In this document: one piece after another, positions 34,143-42,664 of the stretch | Layout: every line of letters begins with the position of its first letter | Numbering within the stretch: position 1 is the first letter of the stretch | From: Proteobacteria bacterium UBA981 | Lineage (GTDB): Bacteria > Pseudomonadota > Gammaproteobacteria > Ga0077536 | DNA: 64,000 bases | Reading direction: 5' to 3' | NCBI GenBank assembly: GCA_002292285.1 | Contig: DBBP01000027.1 | Coordinates: 28,732-92,731 of the forward strand | Program-made: the position numbers and the translations under genes | Notes under the pieces: generated by a model | The model's database searches: none | Told to the model about the DNA's origin: nothing | Seen by the model: only the letters and a program-made list of their open reading frames with translations

Positions 34143-35741
34143 ATGATTTTTCGTTTACCACAGGCGTTCGCGCCGTGTCTTGGTCTGTTTCTATACCTCG
34201 CCTGTTCGCCGTCGATGGCGATTGTCACGCTCGGAGAAAATATCGAGCTTGAAGGTTTCCTCAGATTGCAGAACATGGTGCGTACGGCGGAATTTGATGA
34301 TGCCGAACTCATCATGCAACGCAACACCGCACAGCTCGAAAGCAAATACTACTTTCTCCGCGACAGCGAAGCATTTGGCCGCTTTAACACCGGTCCGTTG
34401 GAGGAAGCGACACTGACCTTAACCGGGCGCGGCGTCTACGATTCCGTATACGACATGCGCGGTATCTATGACGACGCGCCGGCGCCCGGCAGCCCCGGCC
34501 GCGATGAGCTTGAAATGCGCGAGGCCTTCGTCGACCTGCTCCTACCGCCATTTACTTTGCGCCTCGGCCGGCAACAAGTTGTGTGGGGAGAAACCGACAA
34601 CTTTCGCGCGCTGGATGTCATCAACCCGCTCGACTTGACCTGGCACTGGGCGCGCGAATCCTGGGAGGATATCCGTATCCCGCTGTGGATGGCGCGGGGC
34701 ATTTACGACATCGGCAAGTTCGCGTGGCTGGATGAATCCTTTATTGAAGCCATTTGGATCCCGGCTGACTTTCGGCCCAACAAGATCGCGACCGACCCGC
34801 GGCAACCGTGGGCTTTCACTGGCAACGGCTTACGCGAAACTGCCAATTCAATCGTCATCAACAACACCCTGCTCAACCTCAACCTCTCGGTTCTTGATAA
34901 ACACCCTGAGCGCGAATTGGGTAACGGTCAGGGTGGCTTTCGCTTCAAAGCGATTTGGGGCGACATCGATTTCAGTCTGAACTATTTCTATGGTTTTTCC
35001 GGCGATACCGGCGTGCGCGTGCGGGAAGATTTATCACGTACTGTCGGCGACACGCTGCATCGCACGATTGAACTGGTAAACCCGCGTTCGCATGTGGTTG
35101 GTTTTACCGCCAACTATTCCGAAGAACGCTTTACCCAGTCCGTATTCCGCATGGAAACTGCGTTCACCTCCGGCGTGCCGGTTGCGCTAGCGGCCGACGC
35201 ACCCACGTCAGTCGATGGCGACAGAGATCAGTTTGACACCGCCAGACGTACCGTCGTGATGGTCGCCGTCGACCGCCCGACCTGGATTAAACCGTTAAAC
35301 AGTACGCGCACGGTATTCCTTTCTACCCAGGTGTTTTGGCGCCACTACCTTGACTACAACCCGCATTACCGCGGCATCCCGACAGTCGAGAACGCGCAGG
35401 TTGGCGGCATCGATTTGCCGGGACGATTCGTCAGCAATAACACCGATCGTCTTGACCGCGACGAGTTTGTCATCACATTTTCCGCCTCAACCAGTTACGG
35501 CGCGGCCGGACTGATTCAGCCGAGCTTTGTGTTTGCCATCGACCCACGTTCGACTGGTGCGTATAACCGACTTGCAGTCGACTACTTTTGGTCCGACAAC
35601 ATTCTGCTGCGCTTGCAGCAAGATCTTTACTGGCAGGCTGTCGATAACGATCCAGGACCCTGGGCGCTCGGTGACATCTGGGGTAAATCGGACCAGAACA
35701 ATCGTAATGAAACAAACTTCAGTTTGATTTTTCAATTTTGA
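34143..35741 (+). CDS. DUF1302 outer-membrane beta-barrel protein
   Basis: A 532-residue protein with a signal peptide ending near residue 26 (...CSPSMA). LRLGRQQVVWGETDNFRALD and VINPLDLTWHW are hallmarks of DUF1302. Alternating hydrophobic strands run to a terminal Phe (FSLIFQF), the usual outer-membrane barrel end signal. Such proteins are thought to pass hydrophobic substrates across the outer membrane in partnership with DUF1329 and MMPL proteins. DUF1329 is immediately upstream; an MMPL protein is at the far right of the window. Confidence 0.87.
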   Translation: MIFRLPQAFAPCLGLFLYLACSPSMAIVTLGENIELEGFLRLQNMVRTAEFDDAELIMQRNTAQLESKYYFLRDSEAFGRFNTGPLEEATLTLTGRGVYDSVYDMRGIYDDAPAPGSPGRDELEMREAFVDLLLPPFTLRLGRQQVVWGETDNFRALDVINPLDLTWHWARESWEDIRIPLWMARGIYDIGKFAWLDESFIEAIWIPADFRPNKIATDPRQPWAFTGNGLRETANSIVINNTLLNLNLSVLDKHPERELGNGQGGFRFKAIWGDIDFSLNYFYGFSGDTGVRVREDLSRTVGDTLHRTIELVNPRSHVVGFTANYSEERFTQSVFRMETAFTSGVPVALAADAPTSVDGDRDQFDTARRTVVMVAVDRPTWIKPLNSTRTVFLSTQVFWRHYLDYNPHYRGIPTVENAQVGGIDLPGRFVSNNTDRLDRDEFVITFSASTSYGAAGLIQPSFVFAIDPRSTGAYNRLAVDYFWSDNILLRLQQDLYWQAVDNDPGPWALGDIWGKSDQNNRNETNFSLIFQF

Positions 35742-35819
35742 TTGACACGCTGTAGGCAACGCGCCGCGCATAGCGGCAGACGTCGTCAGAATGCGTTCTG
35801 CAGTTTGAGAGAAGCCAAC

Positions 35820-36509
35820 ATGACGAAATCCGCACTGGTCACGGGTGCAAGCCGTGGTATCGGCAAGGCGATTGCACTGCGCTTGTCGCAGCTGTCTTAT
35901 CAGTTGGTGCTAACCGGCCGCGACCGTGCCGCACTTGAGGCCGTAGCAGCCGAGTGCGCAACGCCCGTTGAAGTCATCGCCGGTGACATTACCGATCCTG
36001 CATTTATTGAAGCTGCAGTCGCTCATGCAGTGCAGTGCTTCGGGCATATTGATGTACTGGTTAACAACGCGGGCACCGCTAATCGCAGTCCTGTGCAAAG
36101 TGCCGATCTCGAGGCCTGGCGGGAAGTGCTGGATGTGAACTTCACCGCGGCCATGGTTTTCTCCCGCGCACTGGTCCCGGAGATGATCGAACGCAGAAGT
36201 GGTGCAATCGTTAATATTTCTTCGATAAGCGGACGCAACACCGATCCCGGCAGCGCGATTTATGCCGCTACGAAACATGCGTTGAATGGCTTTTCCGGCT
36301 GTCTGTACGAAGACGTGCGCGAATTTGGCATCAAGGTGTCGACCATCATGCCCGGCTTCGTGGAAACTGAGCTGACTGCCGATATTGGCAAATTACAGAG
36401 TGCGATGATCAAAGCAGACGATGTCGCGGCAGCGGTCGAGTTCGTGCTGGCCTCCTCGGCCTCGTGTTGCCCGACAGAAATCGTGCTGCGACCGCAGCAG
36501 CGCCCCTGA
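35820..36509 (+). CDS. Short-chain dehydrogenase/reductase
   Basis: A 229-residue SDR opening MTKSALVTGASRGIGKAIAL. Other motifs are NNAG at about residue 82, the catalytic Ser in NISSISG, and YAATK for Tyr and Lys. It is slightly short at the C-terminus compared with typical 245-255-residue members. ATG 35820 has GAGAGAAG upstream; the longer frame from 35742 starts one base after the DUF1302 stop but lacks a ribosome site. Probably NADP-dependent; substrate unknown. It converges with the LLM gene. Confidence 0.85.
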   Translation: MTKSALVTGASRGIGKAIALRLSQLSYQLVLTGRDRAALEAVAAECATPVEVIAGDITDPAFIEAAVAHAVQCFGHIDVLVNNAGTANRSPVQSADLEAWREVLDVNFTAAMVFSRALVPEMIERRSGAIVNISSISGRNTDPGSAIYAATKHALNGFSGCLYEDVREFGIKVSTIMPGFVETELTADIGKLQSAMIKADDVAAAVEFVLASSASCCPTEIVLRPQQRP

Positions 36510-36517
36510 ACGACCGC

Positions 36518-36531
36518 ACGCGCCGGCGCGT
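36518..36531. terminator. Short palindrome between convergent SDR and LLM genes
   Basis: ACGCGCCGGCGCGT is a perfect 14-base palindrome placed between two convergent stop codons and followed by TTTAA on the plus strand. As a hairpin it has a five-pair stem and four-base loop, so it is at best a weak bidirectional terminator. Confidence 0.3.
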
Positions 36532-37593
36532 TTAAACGACGTTGCCGATGAGTTGTTTGGCAACTCGCTCAATGGCCGCAAAGCGCGGATCAAAATTCGG
36601 CAAAATCATAATTTGATTCAAGCCCGCCTGCTTCAAACCGACTAGCCGTTCAAGAATTTGGTCGCGAGTGCCAATCATGGAACTTGCGCGCAGCACTGGC
36701 GGGGTGAGGAACTGCTCCTCTTCCGGCAACACCCAACACGAGTGCCCACCATGGATACGCTGATGGCGCTTCTCGTGCGGGAATTTCTCCAGCAGCGCAC
36801 AATATTCGGGCCAGATCTCGCGCGCCCAATTCGGCGGCGGCTTGTTGAAGTTGCGGAACTGGTCGTAAGCATAGTGCACCGCCGACATCGCCATCGCTCC
36901 ACATTCATGTTTAACGCGATCAGAGTCGACGGCTTCTCCCGGTTCGAGCACAACAATGGCCGTCAGCGCGGTCATATAGAACGCATCGCGGTCGACGGTA
37001 CGCCCAACCGTTGCCGCACCCGCTTCGATCATCTGCCATAAGTTCTCCAGTACGCCAGGGTTGCGCAAGGTCGCGAGCACAGCGCCATCGCCATGCTTGC
37101 CAGCAAGACCAAGAGAACGTGGTGCGAAACCTGAGATGTAGAGCGGAATCTCATCCTCGAAATTAACAAAGCCCTTGTCCGGCATGATGTGGCGAATGGC
37201 CTGACCTTCGAATTCGGCTTCTTCGCCACGCAGGAGCGGCCGTAGCGTGTGCAGGTACTCATCGAATTCAGCGATGCGATGCGGCGGCTTGCCCATCACA
37301 CGCATCGCGGTGTTGCCCGTCCCGATGCCGAAGAACGTCCGTCCGGGCGCGAGTGCGTTGATAGTTGCGATGCTGGCCGCGTTGACGGGCGCCGGACGGG
37401 TCCCGGAAACAGCAACCCCGGTACCGAGTTTGATGGTCGATGTACGGTCAGCGGCGAGCGCCAGGGCGGCGTAACAATCCGACCAAATCATTTGCGAATC
37501 GGCCAGCCAGGCGTGGCTATAGCCGAGCTTCTCGGCATGTACCACATAGTCCAAATCGCCCACGTGCGAGGCAATGCAAATTCCGAAATCCAT
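36532..37593 (-). CDS. LLM class flavin-dependent oxidoreductase (MER-like branch)
   Basis: A 353-residue luciferase-fold flavoprotein. MDFGICIASHVGDLDYVVHA is the first strand and helix, GYSHAWLADSQMIWSDCY the second, and TGVAVSGTRPAPVNAASIAT and FFGIGTGNTAMRVMG the flavin-binding core. This pattern is close to the methylenetetrahydromethanopterin-reductase-like branch, often annotated F420-dependent. Cofactor use cannot be read from sequence, and F420 is unproven in this organism. Start ATG at 37593. Confidence 0.85.
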   Translation of the reverse strand: MDFGICIASHVGDLDYVVHAEKLGYSHAWLADSQMIWSDCYAALALAADRTSTIKLGTGVAVSGTRPAPVNAASIATINALAPGRTFFGIGTGNTAMRVMGKPPHRIAEFDEYLHTLRPLLRGEEAEFEGQAIRHIMPDKGFVNFEDEIPLYISGFAPRSLGLAGKHGDGAVLATLRNPGVLENLWQMIEAGAATVGRTVDRDAFYMTALTAIVVLEPGEAVDSDRVKHECGAMAMSAVHYAYDQFRNFNKPPPNWAREIWPEYCALLEKFPHEKRHQRIHGGHSCWVLPEEEQFLTPPVLRASSMIGTRDQILERLVGLKQAGLNQIMILPNFDPRFAAIERVAKQLIGNVV

Positions 37594-37786
37594 CGCGTTT
37601 ACTCCAGCTCAATAACGGGCAACGCCGTAAACTCGCATAGCGTTACCGGATGAGTGGAAGTTTAGCGTGCTGCGACCGTCGGTGGGCAATGTCGTTCGGA
37701 TTCGCGACACTGGGTGTGAAACTCTCATTTCATGAGGGCTTCAGCTTAGCGAAAGCTGATTTTGGTGAGCGAACGGGTGGGGTCGA

Positions 37787-38206
37787 TCAGGCGACGCTCT
37801 GGATGTCGGCGCTCGGAGGGGTACCCCGACGCAACAACCGTTGCTCAATAGTACGTGGACGAAAGGCTGCTTCAAACGCGCTGATAGTCAGCGTCGGGTC
37901 ACAATCGCCGCACATGAACACATCTATCGCCGCATAGCCGCGTTCGGGCCAGGTGTGAATGCTGATATGGCTCTCAGCCAATACGGTCACGCCGCTCACG
38001 CCCTGACCGGCACCAAAGTGGTGATAGTAAGCGTGCAATATGCTGGCAGACGCGGCGTGCGCTGCGCTTTCGATGGCCTGTTCGACCACATCGACATCGC
38101 CAAGGCCCTCCGCATCCCACAATTCGATGAGCAAATGGTCGCCAGCGTAGGTAGTGCCATCGGGCGCTTGTTTAAAATGATCAGGTGCTTCGTTCACGCT
38201 ACTCAC
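37787..38206 (-). CDS. speD: S-adenosylmethionine decarboxylase proenzyme
   Basis: A 139-residue class 1B AdoMetDC. LAESHISIHTWPE contains Ser79, which becomes the pyruvoyl group after self-cleavage at Glu78-Ser79. His84 is five residues on and Cys99 twenty residues on; these spacings match the Ser63/His68/Cys83 triad of the Thermotoga enzyme. It makes the aminopropyl donor for spermidine synthesis. The ATG overlaps the stop of speE (38203-38206). It is the last gene of a three-gene polyamine operon. Confidence 0.92.
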   Translation of the reverse strand: MSSVNEAPDHFKQAPDGTTYAGDHLLIELWDAEGLGDVDVVEQAIESAAHAASASILHAYYHHFGAGQGVSGVTVLAESHISIHTWPERGYAAIDVFMCGDCDPTLTISAFEAAFRPRTIEQRLLRRGTPPSADIQSVA

Positions 38207-39063
38207 TTCCCTTCAACTGCCTGAGCTATCCACGGCGGCAAAACGAAACTCGCCGCGTGAACCTGTGGAGAATATTGACGCATTGCCCCGCTCATGCGGG
38301 AGACGCGCTGTTCGATGACCTGTACTTCCGGTTGCAGCACGCTCGCGTCGCGCCCTGCAATACCGAACGTCATCACCCCGCCGTAGTAAGTCGGCACCGC
38401 AGCAATATAGACGCCGGCGCTGAGACCAAGACTGCGTAGCGAACGTACCGTTGCTGCGGCTTCATTACGTTGAAAAAATACTACGCCGTCTTGCTGGGAG
38501 AGCACGCCACAAGGTGATAGTGAGTCGCAGCACAGACCGTAGAACTCGTCTGAAAACAGCGCCTGCGCGGCACCGACCGGGTCGGTTGAATCGATGATGA
38601 TAGCGTCGTACTCACCGCGATGGCCTTTCATGTAGCTAAACGCGTCGTCAATGACCAATGTCGTGCGCGGGTCGTCGAAAGCCTTACCGTGATCATTGAG
38701 AACAGGCAGGAATTCGCGCGAGCTGTCGATAACGGCACGGTCAATCTCGACCATATCCACATGTGCTATCGGGTGTTTGAGTACTTCACGCAGCGCCCCA
38801 CCGTCGCCGCCACCGACAATCATGACGCGCTGCGGCGACGCCACTGACAGCAATGGCACGTGAACCAGCATCTCGTGGTAGATGAATTCATCCGCCTCAG
38901 TGGTCTGTACGATGCCGTCGAGCACCAGCACCCGACCCAAACTGGGTGTCTGATAAATCGCTATCGATTGATAAGGCGTCTTTTGTTCGAACAGGAGTTC
39001 GTCGTAGTGAAAGCCCTGAAACGTCTGACCACGATAGAGATCTTCGACGAACTGCCCGGACAT
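38203..39063 (-). CDS. speE: Spermidine synthase
   Basis: A 286-residue aminopropyltransferase. YQSIAIYQTPSLGRVLVLDG and QTTEADEFIYHEMLVHVPL are SpeE signatures. VMIVGGGDGGALREVLKHP is the nucleotide-binding glycine motif, and IIIDSTDPVGAAQALFSDEF contains the catalytic Asp loop. ATG 39063 is chosen because GAGGCGAGCTGACT precedes it and it lies two bases after the upstream gene; a longer frame to 39153 would overlap that gene. Putrescine plus decarboxylated AdoMet gives spermidine. Confidence 0.92.
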   Translation of the reverse strand: MSGQFVEDLYRGQTFQGFHYDELLFEQKTPYQSIAIYQTPSLGRVLVLDGIVQTTEADEFIYHEMLVHVPLLSVASPQRVMIVGGGDGGALREVLKHPIAHVDMVEIDRAVIDSSREFLPVLNDHGKAFDDPRTTLVIDDAFSYMKGHRGEYDAIIIDSTDPVGAAQALFSDEFYGLCCDSLSPCGVLSQQDGVVFFQRNEAAATVRSLRSLGLSAGVYIAAVPTYYGGVMTFGIAGRDASVLQPEVQVIEQRVSRMSGAMRQYSPQVHAASFVLPPWIAQAVEGK

Positions 39064-39065
39064 AG

Positions 39066-39464
39066 TCAGCTCGCCTCGAGTAACGCGCGGTCGAAAGTAC
39101 CTCGCTGGATCAAATGTTGTTCCACCACTTCGGGCTCGAAGTAAGCGCGACACACAGCGATGGCGGTCGCAACATCAAAAGGCTTGCAGGAAAAAATATC
39201 GATATAGACCTGGCCGAGGTTCTCGGCAAAGTGGGCGCAGATGTTGGATGTCTCGATGAGCTGCAACAGGGTGTAACCTGCGGCGTCGTTAGAATGAGTC
39301 GCGAAGCGTTCCAGTTGTGGCTCGCCATAGGCCTTCATATCGATAGCTTCAACGAGTGCCTTCACCCAGGCGCGCAAATGGTCTGCATCGGCCAGGCGCA
39401 TATTTGGGCAGCCGGCAAGGTCGAGGATCAGGTGCTGCCCCCAAGCACGTTGAGAATTAAACAT
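39066..39464 (-). CDS. Divergent SpeD-like pyruvoyl decarboxylase
   Basis: A 132-residue homologue of AdoMet decarboxylase. It opens WGQHLILDLAGC as SpeD does. The catalytic segment is LIETSNICAHFAE instead of LAESHISIHTWPE. With Ser73 as the pyruvoyl residue, His78 (+5) and Cys93 (+20, DIFSCK) fall exactly where the canonical triad is, so the protein is probably active after cleavage at Thr72-Ser73. Residues around the AdoMet site differ. It is the first gene of the operon, two bases before speE. Some SpeD homologues are known to have become arginine or ornithine decarboxylases, which would supply putrescine here; this is inference. Confidence 0.8.
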   Translation of the reverse strand: MFNSQRAWGQHLILDLAGCPNMRLADADHLRAWVKALVEAIDMKAYGEPQLERFATHSNDAAGYTLLQLIETSNICAHFAENLGQVYIDIFSCKPFDVATAIAVCRAYFEPEVVEQHLIQRGTFDRALLEAS

Positions 39465-39882
39465 CAGGACTCACTCCGAAAATTTGTAAAACACCGGCCG
39501 TCGGACGTTTCCACAGACAGCCATTGCGCTCCTGGAGGGGCCGGCCCGATACGTCGGATTGTGCAGCCCTTGATCAGGCCGCACCTTATAACTCAAGAGT
39601 TCGGGTGAGTCACCATTTTTCGGTGCGTAATCGGAACTTTCTTCTGTCGAGGGTCGGCGGACCCGACGGCCGAAATTCAGGCCCCGTTGCGCTGGCGATT
39701 TTGCCGGTCTCCGTCGTGACCACCGCGTCCACTTGCGCAACACACGCGACCCGGACGAATTCTCGCGGCCCGGATGATGCGAATGCCAATATTGCTCGCG
39801 CAACCATGATAACTGGGCACCTTGGCACCGCACTTGTTACCCGGATAGCGAGCGCAGTCGCCTGCGCCACGACTGTCGATCG
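39465..39882. other. Intergenic region between speD-like and KirBac genes
   Basis: About 420 bases. Frames on both strands here look like low-complexity by-products without family motifs. I see no RNA gene or strong inverted repeat. It should hold the divergent promoters of the polyamine operon and the potassium channel. Confidence 0.35.
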
Positions 39883-40801
39883 GTGCATACTGTGGCCTCG
39901 TCCAACATCCGCTTCAACTTCGACATGTTCAACCCCAAATCTCTCGACAGCAATCTGAGAATCAAACAGATTGGTATCGCGCGCGGCTATTTTGGAGATT
40001 TTTATCACTGGGTCATGGCCGCTCCGTGGTGGCAATTAGTTGCCGCTGCCAGTCTGCTTTACATGTGCGTCAATGCCTCGTTCGCGACACTCTATCTACT
40101 CGAGACAGACAGCAGTCTCAATGCGCGTCCCGGCTCATTCGTGGAGGCGTTTGTATTCAGCTTCCAGACCAGTACCACGATCGGTTACGGCTTTCTGTTG
40201 CCAAAAACGCCGTATGCCCACGTCGTGGTGATGTTCGACGTCATTATCGGAATCCTGTACGTCGCGGTCGTCACGGGTCTGGCCTTCGCCAAATTCGCGC
40301 GCCCTCGGCCTCGTGTGTTGTTCAGTAACAAAGCGCTCAGCGTCGATTACGAAGACGGCCTTAAGGCGCTCGTGTTTCGCGTTGCAAATGGCCGCTCGAC
40401 CCAGGTCGTCAACGCCGGCGTCACGATGGGTCTCATCCGTAAGAATCTCGCCGCCACGACCCATATCGCGCGCCGCATGCAAGAACTCAGGCTGGTGACG
40501 AATCAAAGCCCTTTCTTTGCGCTGAGCTGGGGCATCGTTCATGTGATTCAAGAACGCAGTCCGCTGTATGGACCGAGCATGGAACAGATTATCGAGGATA
40601 AGCGTACGCGTTCAGGCGACATTTGTTGGCATCGATGACGTCTATGCGCAAACCGTGCACTGGTGGCACGCCTATACGACGACCGATATTGTGTTCGCCG
40701 TGCGTTTCATTGATATGGTGACCTTCCAGCCGGACGAGTCGGCCGTTATCGACTACACCAAGTTCATCTCTACGAATGATCGCCCAAGCCCGCCGACCTA
40801 G
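39883..40801 (+). pseudogene. Inward-rectifier potassium channel (KirBac-like), frameshifted
   Basis: The first frame (GTG 39883 or ATG 39925) encodes a slide helix (GDFYHWVMAAPWW), TM1, the selectivity filter TTIGYG and TM2, then most of the Kir cytoplasmic immunoglobulin-like domain. It stops at 40636-40638 after DKRTRSGDICWHR. The domain's end continues in the next frame, from about 40598 to 40801 (FVGIDDVYAQTVH, VIDYTKFIS), matching KirBac C-termini. One extra or missing base near 40595-40600 therefore splits the gene. This may be a real mutation or a sequencing/assembly error. KirBac channels conduct K+ across the inner membrane. Confidence 0.85.
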
Positions 40802-40857
40802 TCGCAGTCGTGCGTGGCGGAACGAACAAGGACGAGTTCACAACCCGGTGGTAAGCC

Positions 40858-41466
40858 ATGCCAAATGAAAACCAACCTATCAACAAAAAACTCGACTGGG
40901 AGTATCTCGATACCCGTTACGACAAAGACGCGGGTCTGATTTTGTTCGAGAAGCGCATCGATCGCATGCGCAACCCGCGCAACAAGCTGACCTTCGATCG
41001 CCTGGTGCTGGAATCTGTCGATTGGGTCAACATGGTGGCGCTTGATAGCGAACGACGCTGCGTGATGATTCGCCAGTTCCGTTTCGGAGTGGGCTACACA
41101 ACCCTGGAGACGCCGGGCGGCATGGTCGACCCGGGCGAAGATTCGCGTGCGGCAGCGGCCCGCGAGCTGTTGGAGGAAACCGGCTATGTATCCGATAACT
41201 GGACGTACCTGGGCGCAGTCGAACCCAACCCTGCTTTTCACAATAACCTCTGCCACCATTGGTTGGCGGAAGACGCACGCATTGATCAGGCTCAAGAACT
41301 GGGTGAGGGCGAAATGATTGAGATTGAGCTGATGTCGGAAGGCGACGTCCGTAAAGCAGTGACGAGTGGCGAGTTGAAACATGCACTGGCTTTATCAGTC
41401 CTCGCACGCGTTTTCGATCTATGGCCGCGTCCGTTTGGTCAGGATGGAGCGAGTTTTCAACGTTGA
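40858..41466 (+). CDS. NUDIX hydrolase
   Basis: A 202-residue NUDIX-fold hydrolase. The Nudix box runs GMVDPGEDS...RELLEETGY at about residues 84-106, with the REx2EE metal ligands intact. The upstream VNMVALDSERRCVMIRQFR is typical of ADP-ribose pyrophosphatase-like members. GGTGGTAAGCC precedes the ATG. It lies 56 bases after the KirBac remnant. Likely substrate is a nucleoside-diphosphate derivative. Confidence 0.87.
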   Translation: MPNENQPINKKLDWEYLDTRYDKDAGLILFEKRIDRMRNPRNKLTFDRLVLESVDWVNMVALDSERRCVMIRQFRFGVGYTTLETPGGMVDPGEDSRAAAARELLEETGYVSDNWTYLGAVEPNPAFHNNLCHHWLAEDARIDQAQELGEGEMIEIELMSEGDVRKAVTSGELKHALALSVLARVFDLWPRPFGQDGASFQR

Positions 41467-41595
41467 CACACCGCGGGGGCGCTGTGGCGAATTCGAAGAG
41501 GGCTTTGGCGACGCGAATTCTCTTCCTGAGGATGGTGCTCAGGTGCAGGATTGGGGCGCTCAACATCGTACGGAGCGCAGGGAGGACAGTCACCG

Positions 41596-42594
41596 GTGAA
41601 AACTAAATTCTCCGTCATGCTTAACGGCATCTACTCCATGCACGAGATACCGGCACTCGCACGCCAGATTGAAGCTTATGGCTTCGACGAATTTCACGTT
41701 GCAGACGATTTATTGTTTCGCCCCGCCTGGCCGCTGCTCGCACTCGCTGCCCGCGAAACGAACACGATCAAGCTCGGTCCTTTTATTGTCACCCCTCAGT
41801 TAGCTCACCCGGTCTATCACGCCAGTAATCTCGCCGCCCTTGATGAGCTGAGCGGTGGACGAGCGATTGGCGGTATCGGACGGGGCGGATTAAATTCCCT
41901 GGTCGGCATCGAGAAGCCACGTCACCCGGTGCGATTCGTGCGCGAGGGATTAGAGCTCATGCGGCACGTTCTGGCGGGCAAACAACAAGCTTTCAATGGT
42001 GAGTTTTTTCACGCGCAAGCAGAGTTAGTTCTGCAGTATCCGATCCCGCGTCCTGACGTGCCGCTCTATATCGGCAGTTGGGGCCCGCAAATGGCACGCA
42101 TGGCGGGCAGCGTTGCTGCGGGCGTCAAAGCCGATTGTGTTGCTGACCCGAATTACCTGCGCCAGCTGAAAACTGCGCTGCTCGACGGCGCGAAGGCCGC
42201 AGAACGTCCTGCGGACGAGGTCACTTTCGTCGTTGGGCCGCTATGCTCTATAGCGAATGACCGCGCGCACGCATTACGCTCAATCAGAGAACTACTCGCT
42301 TTATTACAACCGTTTCTGTCGCCGATGGTCGAGAATCTCGGCCTCGACAGCGAAGCGGTCGGTCGCGCCGCCGAGCGCTTCGATGCAGGCGACCACGATG
42401 GCGCCGTCGCGCTGGTCTCCGATGCCGCGGTGGCCGCATTTTCCCCGACGGGCACGCCCGCGGACATTATTCCGCGCATCGAATCCTTGATTGACGCGGG
42501 CGCCGATAATATTGCGTTCGGTACGCCTCTCGGCCCTGATCCGAATGAAGCGTTGCGGCTGCTTGCAACGCAGGTGTTGCCGTATTTTCATTAG
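41596..42594 (+). CDS. LLM class flavin-dependent oxidoreductase
   Basis: A 332-residue luciferase-like protein. GFDEFHVADDLLFRPAWPLL and IKLGPFIVTPQLAHPVYHAS are the first core strands. ALDELSGGRAIGGIGRGG is the flavin phosphate-binding segment, and PDVPLYIGSWGPQMARMAG is also characteristic. I start at GTG 41596, which has GGAGGACAG upstream; the 15 extra residues of the longer frame are not family-like. Substrate and flavin type unknown. It follows the NUDIX gene by 129 bases on the same strand. Confidence 0.85.
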   Translation: MKTKFSVMLNGIYSMHEIPALARQIEAYGFDEFHVADDLLFRPAWPLLALAARETNTIKLGPFIVTPQLAHPVYHASNLAALDELSGGRAIGGIGRGGLNSLVGIEKPRHPVRFVREGLELMRHVLAGKQQAFNGEFFHAQAELVLQYPIPRPDVPLYIGSWGPQMARMAGSVAAGVKADCVADPNYLRQLKTALLDGAKAAERPADEVTFVVGPLCSIANDRAHALRSIRELLALLQPFLSPMVENLGLDSEAVGRAAERFDAGDHDGAVALVSDAAVAAFSPTGTPADIIPRIESLIDAGADNIAFGTPLGPDPNEALRLLATQVLPYFH

Positions 42595-42664
42595 CGATAC
42601 GGGTGCGAACGACGCACTGTGAATTGCCGGGCAACCTAAACCCAAGTCTGACCTGGAGAACTAA

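Noticed and set aside
36532..37593. Calling this LLM protein F420-dependent.
   Set aside because: The branch is often so named, but no F420 biosynthesis gene is visible and cofactor choice cannot be read from the sequence.
39066..39464. Calling the divergent SpeD inactive because ESHISIH is not conserved.
   Set aside because: With the register set on Ser73, His78 and Cys93 fall at the canonical +5 and +20 positions, so the catalytic triad appears intact.
39610..40035. A 141-residue minus-strand frame overlapping the KirBac start.
   Set aside because: It overlaps the conserved KirBac slide helix region and has no recognisable motif; a shadow frame.
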